From Alphaproteobacteria bacterium (lineage in GTDB: Bacteria; Pseudomonadota; Alphaproteobacteria; UBA9219): 64,000 nucleotides of DNA. The DNA lies in NCBI GenBank assembly GCA_026225415.1, contig JAMFSS010000011.1, positions 1 through 64,000 of the forward strand. The letters are read 5' to 3'. Under the pieces are notes generated by a model that made no database searches, was not told the origin of the DNA, and worked only from the letters and a program-made list of their open reading frames with translations. Within the stretch, counting starts at the first letter, position 1. Each line of letters starts with the position of its first letter. A program made the position numbers and the translations under genes. Below, one piece after another: positions 56,682 to 64,000 of the stretch.

Positions 56682-58625
56682 CTACTTCCGCAAATCCGGC
56701 GGCAAAACTTCCGCCGCCAAACTCACCGCCGCATCCGCCAAACTCATCATCTCCTGCGCCTCGCCACCCAAACGGCGCAAAGCGACCGTCTTATTCTCGG
56801 CTTCCTTGCGCCCCACAACCAAAATCAATGGCACTTTCTGTAACGAATGATCACGGATTTTCGCATTGATCTTTTCGGCACGCGTATCAATTTGCGTGCG
56901 TATACCCGCCGCATCCAATGCTTCATAAACTTCACGCGCATAATCATCCGCATCATTGGTGATGGTGCAAACAACGGCCTGCACCGGCGACAACCACAAC
57001 GGAAATTTGCCCGAACAATCTTCGATCATAATGCCAAGGAAACGATGCAACGTGCCCAAAATCGCGCGATGCAACATAACAGGACGATGTTTCTGCCCGT
57101 CTTCGCCGATATAAACCGCATCCAGACGTTCCGGCATGTTGGGATCGACTTGCAACGTGCCGCATTGCCATTCGCGGCCAATCGCATCGCGCAAATAGAA
57201 TTCCAGTTTCGGCCCGTAAAACGCGCCATCGCCCGGATTGATGTCATAGGGCAAGCCCGCTTCTTCCAATGCGCGTTTCAATGCGCCTTCGGCCTTGTCC
57301 CACGCCTCCTCGGTGCCGATACGCACAGCGGGACGGTCGGCCAGACGCACACGTGCGACCTCAAACCCAAGGTCGGCATAGACAGAACGCAACAATTCAC
57401 AGAATGCCAGGCTCTCGCTTTGAATCTGGTCTTCGGTACAGAAAATATGCGCGTCGTCTTGCACAAATTGGCGCACGCGCATCAGGCCATGCATCGATCC
57501 GTGCGATTCATTACGGTGACAATTACCGAATTCGGCCATACGCAACGGCAAATCGCGATAGCTGGTGATGCCTTGTTTAAACAGCTGCACATGGCCGGGG
57601 CAATTCATCGGCTTCAACCCCAACATATGCGGTTCGTCCGGTTTCGCCTCATTCTTCAACGCGACCTTGAACATATTGTCGCCATACATATCCCAATGGC
57701 CGGATGCCTTGAACAGGCTGCTGTCATACAGCTGCGGTGTATGCACTTCGACATAACCCGCCTTGGTAATACGGCGGCGGATATAATTTTCCAACGTTCT
57801 GTATAATGTCCAACCCTTGGGGTGCCAGAACACGCTGCCCGCCGCTTCGTCTTGCATATGGAACAGGCCGAGTTCCTTGCCGATTTTGCGATGATCGCGT
57901 TTTTCGGCTTCGTCAATTTGCGTCAGATAGGCTTGCAATTCTTTTTCATCACGCCAAGCGGTGCCATAAATACGTTGCAACATCGCGTTCTTACTGTCGC
58001 CGCGCCAATAGGCACCGGCCAGTTTCAACAGCTTGAACGCGGTTCCCGTCTTGCCTGTGGTCGGCATATGCGGGCCGCGGCATAAATCTTTCCATTCACC
58101 TTGCGAATAAGTTGTGATGGTTTGGTTGGCGGGCAAATCGCGGATTAATTCCGCTTTATACTTCTCGCCTTTCGATTCAAAAAACTTCACCGCCTCGTCG
58201 CGTTGCCATTCTTCGCGCACCAAGGGTGCATCACGCGCGACAATCTCGCGCATTTTTTCTTCAATCTTGGGGAAATCGTCAGTGCTAAAAGGCACATCGC
58301 GGGCGAAGTCGTAGTAAAAACCATTTTCGATATTGGGGCCGATCGTCACCTGCGTATCGGGGAAAAGTTCCTGAACCGCTTCGGCCAGAATATGCGCGGT
58401 GTCGTGGCGGATGAGATCCAAAGCTTCGGGCGACTTACGCGTAACAATTTCAACCTTTGCATCACGGTCGATGAGGCGCATCAAATCGCGCAACTCACCG
58501 TCCAGCTTGATAGCCAGCGCGGCCTTGGCAAGACCGGCGCCAATAGAGGCGGCCAAATCCAAACCCGTTACGGGTGCGGAAAAACTTTTGACGTTACCGT
58601 CGGGCAAAGTGAGATTAACAGTCAT
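56682..58625 (-). CDS. thrS: Threonyl-tRNA synthetase
   Basis: A 647-aa class II synthetase. Order: TGS domain (1-65), SAD editing domain with [12 protein letters not shown], catalytic core with [13 protein letters not shown] (class II motif 2 region), [12 protein letters not shown], and the C-terminal anticodon-binding domain ([38 protein letters not shown]). No tRNA-like leader is obvious upstream. Confidence 0.97.
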   Translation of the reverse strand: MTVNLTLPDGNVKSFSAPVTGLDLAASIGAGLAKAALAIKLDGELRDLMRLIDRDAKVEIVTRKSPEALDLIRHDTAHILAEAVQELFPDTQVTIGPNIENGFYYDFARDVPFSTDDFPKIEEKMREIVARDAPLVREEWQRDEAVKFFESKGEKYKAELIRDLPANQTITTYSQGEWKDLCRGPHMPTTGKTGTAFKLLKLAGAYWRGDSKNAMLQRIYGTAWRDEKELQAYLTQIDEAEKRDHRKIGKELGLFHMQDEAAGSVFWHPKGWTLYRTLENYIRRRITKAGYVEVHTPQLYDSSLFKASGHWDMYGDNMFKVALKNEAKPDEPHMLGLKPMNCPGHVQLFKQGITSYRDLPLRMAEFGNCHRNESHGSMHGLMRVRQFVQDDAHIFCTEDQIQSESLAFCELLRSVYADLGFEVARVRLADRPAVRIGTEEAWDKAEGALKRALEEAGLPYDINPGDGAFYGPKLEFYLRDAIGREWQCGTLQVDPNMPERLDAVYIGEDGQKHRPVMLHRAILGTLHRFLGIMIEDCSGKFPLWLSPVQAVVCTITNDADDYAREVYEALDAAGIRTQIDTRAEKINAKIRDHSLQKVPLILVVGRKEAENKTVALRRLGGEAQEMMSLADAAVSLAAEVLPPDLRK

Positions 58626-58800
58626 GGTTCAATTTCTAAGTTATTGTTTCTGACTCTTTTCTACCCAATGTGAGTCTTTCATGCAACGCAAAGTCGAAAT
58701 AGTTTTTTGTTCGCTTCACGCCATTGACCGCATGAATCCGCACCCCCTACAGTAGGGGCAAGTGATTCGTTCTGAATCCGCCAGAAAAAGTGAAAAATTT

Positions 58801-59292
58801 ATGAATCCCAACACCACAACCGTCCTTTTTCTGTCCACGGGCGATGCCGCGCGCGGCATTATGGCCGAAGCCCTGTTGCGCCACAAAGGTGGCGACCGCT
58901 TTACCGCCCTTTCCGCCGGTTATGCCATGTTGCCCGGCGTGCATGATTGTACTGCAGAGTTATTGAAATCCGAAGGTATTTCGCTGGATGGATTGCATGC
59001 CAAAGGGTGGAACGAATTTTTTAATTCGTCGCGTTCAATATTGGTCGATGTGATTATTACTTTGTCCGAAGAAGCCCGCGCCAATTGTCCGCAATGGCCC
59101 GGCGACCCGGTGCGCGTTCATTGGCCGGTCGATGATCCTTTGGCATCCAGCAGCGACGATATGCGCGAATGGAAATTCCGCAAATGTTTCACCACGATGC
59201 AAAACCGCGTCGATGCGTTGATCAAACAACGCAAACCGCACAGCCCGGCGGAATTGATGATTCAGATGCGCAGTATTGCGGCAGTTGTTTAA
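58801..59292 (+). CDS. LMW phosphatase/arsenate reductase-like protein without catalytic Cys
   Basis: A 163-aa protein of the low-molecular-weight protein phosphatase / ArsC fold. The P-loop should read CTGNSARS but here reads STGDAARG, with Ser12 at the catalytic Cys position and Asp in place of Asn. The rest is well conserved with thioredoxin-coupled ArsC relatives (CPQWPGDPVRVHWPVDDPL). It is therefore predicted to be inactive as a Cys phosphatase and possibly a binding protein. Convergent with the GT gene (4-bp overlap at the ends). Confidence 0.8.
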   Translation: MNPNTTTVLFLSTGDAARGIMAEALLRHKGGDRFTALSAGYAMLPGVHDCTAELLKSEGISLDGLHAKGWNEFFNSSRSILVDVIITLSEEARANCPQWPGDPVRVHWPVDDPLASSSDDMREWKFRKCFTTMQNRVDALIKQRKPHSPAELMIQMRSIAAVV

Positions 59293-60515
59293 GCCGCAAC
59301 CGTGGTCGCAACCGTCCGCGCCGCCGGATACATCAACCCTTCATACATTTCCATCATGCCGTTGAACCAATTTGCCTGCGGGAAATTATCTTCGATGAAA
59401 TAGCGCGTATTGTCGGCCAGATTAACGCGTTGATCTGTGTTCAGACGGGTGGCTTCGCGCAACGCCTTGGTTAATTCCTGCACATTATCGGGCGGCAAAA
59501 CCCAGGCGGTTTCGCCCTTCATGACCATTTCTTCGTTCGCGCCAACCGATGTGACAATCACAGGGCGACCCAAAGCCTGCGCCGCCAGCAATTCCATATT
59601 CTGGCCGCGTGGCGCGCTGTTGGCTGCGATCACCATATTCGCCAGCCAAAACGCAGCCGGCCAGTCGGTACAGGTTTCGGGCATAATCACTTTGCCGCTT
59701 AAGCCCAACCGTTCGATGCTTTGTTCCAATTCGGTGCGCAGCAATTGTGAATGACGCCCGCCACCGACCATAACAGTGTAAAGATTTTCCTGTTTCAACT
59801 GCACCAAAGCCTGCAGAATTTCTGCATGCCCCATGTTGGGTTCAATCGGCATAGGTGCCAAGGCCACAATCGCCTGTTCCGGCAAACGCCATAAACGGCT
59901 TAGATTATGCAACCGTTCGGCGCTGATGCCCGATGCGTTATAGCTTTGCAGATCGATGCCGGGTGCCACGCGCGTGATAATCGCCGGATTAATCTGAAAA
60001 GTCGACGTCAGATGCTTGGCCATCATCCGTGTCGGCACACGCACCGCGCAGGATGTTTGCGTCATGAGCGCGATCAACCGATGGGTCAAAGGCGTATCGG
60101 CCAAAGGTTGCGTGATATCGATCACCAACGGCAACCGGTGCAACAAACTTAATTTACACGCCTGCGCCACGGTCGCGATGCCATGCGCATGAATGAGAAC
60201 CGGACGTTCGCGTTGCACCAAAGATTCCAGTTGCACGCGATTACGCCAGCTGGACAAAACACCGTGATGGTCGAGCGGCATGCGCACATGTTTGACCGCA
60301 GCCCGTTCCGCCTCAGTCACCAACGCGCCACCGCTGCTGGCGATCATCGCGCGCCAGCCCAAACGTTGGGTCAGGACCGCCAAAGTCACCGTTTCCCGCG
60401 CCGGATCGCCGTAATCCAGATCGGCACACAAATGCAAAACGCCGGCCTTTGTGCTGCGCCGCGTTCCACCTTTAAGCGGCTGGGGATTTCTGTTAAAGCT
60501 GTTTGGCTGTGTCAT
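59289..60515 (-). CDS. Glycosyltransferase family 1 / GT4-like
   Basis: A 408-aa GT-B-type glycosyltransferase: LIHAHGIATVAQACKLSL in the N-terminal domain, ITRVAPGIDLQSYN at the domain junction, and the C-terminal donor site ANMVIAANSAPRGQNMELLAAQALGRPVIVT. Substrates are unknown; the gene is alone, with the LMW-like and hydrolase genes on either side. Involvement in envelope glycan synthesis is a guess. Confidence 0.87.
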   Translation of the reverse strand: MTQPNSFNRNPQPLKGGTRRSTKAGVLHLCADLDYGDPARETVTLAVLTQRLGWRAMIASSGGALVTEAERAAVKHVRMPLDHHGVLSSWRNRVQLESLVQRERPVLIHAHGIATVAQACKLSLLHRLPLVIDITQPLADTPLTHRLIALMTQTSCAVRVPTRMMAKHLTSTFQINPAIITRVAPGIDLQSYNASGISAERLHNLSRLWRLPEQAIVALAPMPIEPNMGHAEILQALVQLKQENLYTVMVGGGRHSQLLRTELEQSIERLGLSGKVIMPETCTDWPAAFWLANMVIAANSAPRGQNMELLAAQALGRPVIVTSVGANEEMVMKGETAWVLPPDNVQELTKALREATRLNTDQRVNLADNTRYFIEDNFPQANWFNGMMEMYEGLMYPAARTVATTVAA

Positions 60516-60535
60516 TACTTTATGGGGCTACATAT

Positions 60536-61294
60536 ATGTCTGTTGAATTCCTTAGTCTAGCGGAAGGCACCCTTGCATATCAACGACAGATTGGCGATAT
60601 AGGGCAGGCAGGCGGGGGCAAACCCGGCGTGGTTTTTCTGGGCGGTTATGCGTCGGATATGGAAGGCACAAAAGCCCAGTATTTGGCACAAAAATGCGCC
60701 GAATCCGGCCTGTCTTTCGTGCGTTTCGATTACCGCGGCTGTGGGCAATCACCCGGAAAATTTACAGATGGCACTATCGGCTTGTGGCGCGAAGATACGC
60801 TGGCCGTCCTCGACCAGCTGACACAGGGGCCGCAAATAATCGTCGGGTCATCCATGGGTGGGTGGTTGGGTTTACTTCTGGCATCATCGCGTCCCGAACG
60901 TATCAAGGCTTTTATCGGTATAGCGGTCGCGCCAGATTTTTCGGAAGAGTTGGTATGGAAAAACCTGACCGATAAACAGCGCGAGACATTATTGCGCGAC
61001 GGCGAAATTTATGACGAAGACGCGCCACCAGATTTCAGAATACCAATGACATTAAAATTGATCGAAGATGCGCGGGCGCATCTGGTATTTAGCTCGCCCT
61101 GCCCCATCGCCTGCCCCGTTCGTTTACTACAAGGCATGCGCGACAAGGAAGTTCCCTACACATACGCCGAACGCATCGCCAAACATATCGCATCGGACGA
61201 TGTGCAAATAACGCTCATAAAAAACGGTGACCACCGCCTTAGCACACCCGAAAATCTGGATATGTTGTGGCAAATGGTCGCCGGTTTTATCTAA
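60536..61294 (+). CDS. Alpha/beta hydrolase
   Basis: About 252 aa. The core reads VVFLGGYASDMEGTKA, FVRFDYRGCGQSPG and the nucleophile elbow VGSSMGGWLGLLL with Ser; Asp in MRDKEVPY and His in NGDHRLS complete the triad. The pattern resembles ABHD10-like esterases/depalmitoylases. The substrate is unknown. The ATG at 60536 follows the divergent GT gene by about 20 bp. Confidence 0.88.
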   Translation: MSVEFLSLAEGTLAYQRQIGDIGQAGGGKPGVVFLGGYASDMEGTKAQYLAQKCAESGLSFVRFDYRGCGQSPGKFTDGTIGLWREDTLAVLDQLTQGPQIIVGSSMGGWLGLLLASSRPERIKAFIGIAVAPDFSEELVWKNLTDKQRETLLRDGEIYDEDAPPDFRIPMTLKLIEDARAHLVFSSPCPIACPVRLLQGMRDKEVPYTYAERIAKHIASDDVQITLIKNGDHRLSTPENLDMLWQMVAGFI

Positions 61295-61297
61295 AGC

Positions 61298-61921
61298 TTA
61301 AGCCGCGGCCTTATATTCAACTTGTTCTTCCGACAAAACTTGCTGATAGGCCGGACGGCTGCTGATTTCCTTTAACAACCGCTTGGTGTTTTCACCAAAA
61401 ATAACCGGCTTGGGCATATTGCCCGACCAGTTGGCGATGACGGTCAGCAAAATATCGGCTATCGTCACCTTGGCACCGCAAACATAAGGTTGCTTGGCCA
61501 GACGTTGATCGACTTCTTCCCATAAACTATTAATGGCGGCAATCGTGGCATCCACCAACGGGCCTTCGGTCACGCCGTTGCGTTTCAGGAAAAACCCGCG
61601 GCCATAGGCGGGGTGCATCGTGGCATTGGCGAACATCAGCCATTCCAACGCCGCGTCGCGTTCCATACCGCTTTTGGGCAACAAGGGGCTGTCATGTTTT
61701 TCCAACAGATGGATAAGAATGGCGGCACCTTCGCGCAGCACTTGATCTCCATCGACCAAAACAGGGATTTGTCCACGCGGATTCAATTTCAGAAATTCCG
61801 GCGTGCGGTTTTGCCCCGCCATCATATCAATCTTTTCCAAAGTCACGGGCTGGCCACATTCATGCAAAGCGATATGAATAGCCATCGAACAGGCACCAGG
61901 TGAATAATAGAGTTTGTACAT
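61298..61921 (-). CDS. Glutathione S-transferase
   Basis: A 207-aa GST. The N-terminal thioredoxin-like domain begins MYKLYYSPGACSMAIHIAL with a Cys at the beta-class active-site position, then LNPRGQIPVLVDGDQVLREGAAIL (glutathione-binding cis-Pro region). The C-terminal helical domain ends ...YKAAA. Convergent with the hydrolase gene. Confidence 0.93.
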   Translation of the reverse strand: MYKLYYSPGACSMAIHIALHECGQPVTLEKIDMMAGQNRTPEFLKLNPRGQIPVLVDGDQVLREGAAILIHLLEKHDSPLLPKSGMERDAALEWLMFANATMHPAYGRGFFLKRNGVTEGPLVDATIAAINSLWEEVDQRLAKQPYVCGAKVTIADILLTVIANWSGNMPKPVIFGENTKRLLKEISSRPAYQQVLSEEQVEYKAAA

Positions 61922-62095
61922 GGGAAAAGCTCCTTATGGTTACAGGACGAACGAAAGATTGACTCTGATTTATGTCTTTTTTGTGAAAAGCACGATAAAT
62001 GAATTTATTGATTTTTTATGTCCCTATCATCAAAATAAATATACCTGTTCATTGATATGTGAAGTATCAGGCTTTTATCAAAAGGATGTGACGCC

Positions 62096-62266
62096 ATGAA
62101 AAAAATTTCCCTTCTCGCTTTATTGCTTGCGCTTACCAGCCTTTCCGGCTGCATGGATATGCAACAACGCGAATGCCTGATGAGCCCCGGCGCGCCTGCG
62201 GCAACATTGACCGACAACCCGCCGCCCACCGCAAGCTGCCTGACGCATGATTGTGACGGACAGTAA
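62096..62266 (+). CDS. 56-aa predicted lipoprotein (not in ORF track)
   Basis: ATG AAA AAA start with AAAGGA nine bases upstream. The signal ends in lipobox LSGC (Cys19), followed by MDMQQRECLMSPG and a Pro/Thr/Cys tail of about 35 residues, stop TAA at 62264-62266. The next gene (nadQ) begins 2 bp later, so they may be coupled. It is short and was missed by the track; the lipobox and Shine-Dalgarno support it. Confidence 0.65.
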   Translation: MKKISLLALLLALTSLSGCMDMQQRECLMSPGAPAATLTDNPPPTASCLTHDCDGQ

Positions 62267-62268
62267 CG

Positions 62269-63180
62269 GTGTCCCCCTCGCCTTTGGTAAAGGCCTCCAC
62301 ACTTATTGAATTGAATGCGGTTATTGTGGCCATGGCCAACGGCAAGCCTTGCCTGCTGACCGCATCCGATCTTGCTTTGCCTTCGGGCCCTTTTGAAACC
62401 GGTCACCGCACCTTGGAACAAGGGTTGCGTTCATGGGCGCGGGTCAAGGCGCAACAAACGCTGGGCTATGTCGAACAGCTTTATACTTTTGCCGACCGCG
62501 ACCGTGACCGCACAGCGCGCGAGCAGCGTGCAGTTTCGATCGGTTATCTGGCGCTGGTTTATCAGGCGCCGCATAATATGGATGATCACTGGTCATCCTG
62601 GTATTTGCATTTCCCATGGGAAGACCACCGCGACGGCGTGCCGACACTCACCACCAAAATAATCATCCCCGCTTTGACGGCATGGAAAAATGCCGCGCCC
62701 GATGCGGCGGCCAAACGTGAAAGGCACGAACGTATCGCCATCGCCTTTCCCGCCAATCCGCGCCATTGGAACGAAGAACTTGTCCTGCAACGCTATGAAC
62801 TTTTGTGGGAAGCGGGATTGGTCAGCGAAGCAGGCAAAAAGAAAAACAATCTTGGCCTTGCGATGCCTTTCGATCATCGGCGCATTGTGGCAACCGCCAT
62901 GGCGCGGTTGCGCGCCAAAATTAAATACCGCCCTGTTGTGTTTGAATTGATGCCGCCCGCCTTTACCCTGCTGCAACTGCAAAACACGGTCGAAGCTTTG
63001 GCGGGATTGCGTTTGCATAAACAGAATTTCCGCCGCCTGGTCGAAGCGCAAGGCCTGGTCGAAGAAACGGGTGCAATCACCAGCGGCGCCTCAGGACGCC
63101 CCGCCAAATTGTTCGCCTTCCGCCGCAAAGTTTTGCAGGAACGCGCGGCGGTCGGCACCAAACTGCCGCGAACAAGCTGA
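62269..63180 (+). CDS. nadQ: NAD biosynthesis regulator, NadQ/NrtR-like
   Basis: A 303-aa regulator from a GTG start (uncertain). The N-terminal half resembles a Nudix-like sensor (LPSGPFETGHRTLEQGL, VEQLYTFADRDRD, SIGYLALVYQ); the C-terminal winged helix (FTLLQLQNTVEAL, HKQNFRRLVEA, GRPAKLFAF) is like NrtR. In alphaproteobacteria COG4111-type NadQ represses nadABC. Gene neighbour nadA and a 19-bp palindrome between the two support this. Confidence 0.75.
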   Translation: MSPSPLVKASTLIELNAVIVAMANGKPCLLTASDLALPSGPFETGHRTLEQGLRSWARVKAQQTLGYVEQLYTFADRDRDRTAREQRAVSIGYLALVYQAPHNMDDHWSSWYLHFPWEDHRDGVPTLTTKIIIPALTAWKNAAPDAAAKRERHERIAIAFPANPRHWNEELVLQRYELLWEAGLVSEAGKKKNNLGLAMPFDHRRIVATAMARLRAKIKYRPVVFELMPPAFTLLQLQNTVEALAGLRLHKQNFRRLVEAQGLVEETGAITSGASGRPAKLFAFRRKVLQERAAVGTKLPRTS

Positions 63181-63277
63181 TATAATTGGCTTATTTTTCG
63201 ATATGGCGTTAGAGCCCGTAAAAGCGTATAGTTTTGGCATGGTTACGGGGATTCAACCCGTTTTTTCGAAGCCTATT

Positions 63278-63296
63278 TATACTCATATTGAGTATA
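63278..63296. promoter_or_regulatory. 19-bp palindrome between nadQ and nadA, likely NadQ operator
   Basis: TATACTCA-TAT-TGAGTATA is a perfect 8-3-8 inverted repeat, 25 bp before the nadA start and immediately ahead of its ribosome binding site (TTAGGAGA). The location is where a repressor of nadA would act. Confidence 0.7.
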
Positions 63297-63320
63297 TTAG
63301 TTCCTTTTAGGAGAAGCCAG

Positions 63321-64000
63321 ATGGGTATCGTTTCAAAACAGACGGCAGAAAGCCTGCAACGCACAGCGGCGATTTATGACCGCGTGAAAAATGTTATTCC
63401 GCCGATGGAATGGGCCGCCTTTGCCGATGATGTCGATGCCATTTTGCGCCTGAAGAAAACCCGCAACGCGGTCATCCTTGCGCATAATTATATGCGCCCC
63501 GAAATTTTCCACGGCGTTGCCGATATTTGCGGAGACTCTTTGGCTCTGGCGCGTGAAGCGGTTGATGTGAAAGCCGATGTGATTGTGATGGCCGGCGTGC
63601 ATTTTATGGCCGAGACCGCCAAACTTCTGAACCCAACGCGCACAGTGCTTATCCCTGACACACAGGCCGGTTGTTCGCTGGCGGAATCCGTCACGGCGAA
63701 TGATGTGCGATTGTTGCGCCAACAATATCCGGGCGTGCCAATTGTTACCTATGTCAACACATCGGCTGCGGTCAAAGCGGAATCCGACATTTGCTGCACA
63801 TCCGGCAATGCGGTCAAAATCGTGCAATCGCTGGGCGTTGATCGGGTCATTATGTTGCCCGATGAATATCTTGCACAGAATGTACAAAACGATCTTATCG
63901 CCCTGGGCAGCAAAATTCAGATCATCACCTATAAAGGCCATTGCGAAGTCCATGAACGTTTTTCGCCAAACGATATCACTTTGTTCCGCCAACAAAATCC
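63321..64000 (+). CDS. nadA: Quinolinate synthase NadA (5' part)
   Basis: The open frame begins at ATG 63321 after TTTTAGGAGA and runs off the window (226 codons so far; family about 330-360). It condenses iminoaspartate with dihydroxyacetone phosphate to quinolinate using a [4Fe-4S] cluster. Visible motifs: [33 protein letters not shown] and [13 protein letters not shown] then [11 protein letters not shown]. The last cluster Cys would lie beyond the end. Not in the ORF track because it has no stop. Confidence 0.95.
   Translation, partial: MGIVSKQTAESLQRTAAIYDRVKNVIPPMEWAAFADDVDAILRLKKTRNAVILAHNYMRPEIFHGVADICGDSLALAREAVDVKADVIVMAGVHFMAETAKLLNPTRTVLIPDTQAGCSLAESVTANDVRLLRQQYPGVPIVTYVNTSAAVKAESDICCTSGNAVKIVQSLGVDRVIMLPDEYLAQNVQNDLIALGSKIQIITYKGHCEVHERFSPNDITLFRQQN

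Noticed and set aside
1-64000. CRISPR array, prophage, IS element or rRNA operon
   Set aside because: No regular repeat-spacer pattern, transposase, integrase, phage structural gene or rRNA sequence was found.

Overview
The window looks like a chromosomal segment of an alphaproteobacterium of moderate G+C content. The signs are a CckA-type cell-cycle histidine kinase, a NadQ-type regulator next to nadA, an HpnM/MlaC-type protein behind dxs, a UbiM-like hydroxylase, an ELM1-like protein, a class I PHA synthase with an intracellular PHA depolymerase, and a meso-DAP-type murE. Placement below class is inference. No prophage, insertion sequence, rRNA or CRISPR array is visible. Most genes are housekeeping or envelope genes, and accessory-looking sequence is confined to a few patches.

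Layout. 0-3.2 kb: sdhB behind a strong terminator hairpin, a DUF1826-like gene, and a lipoprotein gene followed by a homoserine dehydrogenase lacking the ACT domain. 3.2-10.1 kb: phaC, a PAS/degenerate HD-GYP protein, an ABC exporter pair, a CobS homologue without its acidic motifs, and an unknown gene. 10.1-13.1 kb: the most unusual stretch, with a long repetitive fibre-like secreted protein whose 5' end runs into a REPIN-like inverted repeat, followed by about 300 nt of consecutive hairpins (candidate structured RNA), a second inverted repeat pair and a short tandem repeat. 13.1-25.6 kb: a SYLF lipoprotein, phaZ, a MAPEG protein, a UbiM-like hydroxylase, an AT-rich DUF4393 (Abi-alpha-like) gene, tldD, cckA and an ornithine decarboxylase-like gene. 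25.6-30.1 kb: tRNA-Thr between inverted repeats, a family 4 uracil-DNA glycosylase, a lytic transglycosylase and an ELM1-like gene.

30.2-40.5 kb holds the first half of a dcw (division and cell wall) cluster: mraZ-rsmH-ftsL-ftsI-murE-murF-mraY-murD-ftsW, tightly packed and preceded by four CCCA repeats at exact 10-bp spacing (MraZ operator). It stops after ftsW, where murG/murC/murB/ddl/ftsQAZ would normally follow. Its murD carries motifs unlike the usual proteobacterial enzyme.

40.6-51.9 kb: a DUF1800/DUF1501 pair, a glycine-zipper lipoprotein, a nicotianamine-synthase-like gene with a Fur-like box, a glutathione peroxidase with a perfect palindrome upstream, tRNA-Val, a second UDG-like gene, dxs-hpnM, small secreted proteins and a TetR regulator. 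51.9-64 kb: a GH17-GT2 beta-glucan synthase followed by osmC, a peptidoglycan-binding protein, rlmJ, thrS, a phosphatase-like protein lacking its catalytic Cys, a glycosyltransferase, a hydrolase, a GST, a 56-aa lipoprotein missing from the ORF track, and nadQ-nadA with a 19-bp palindromic operator between them. nadA runs off the end of the window.

The best candidates for something undescribed are the hairpin-rich segment at 12.3-12.6 kb, the metal-box-linked nicotianamine-synthase-like gene, and three proteins that kept their fold but lost catalytic motifs (CobS-like, HD-GYP-like, LMW-phosphatase-like).
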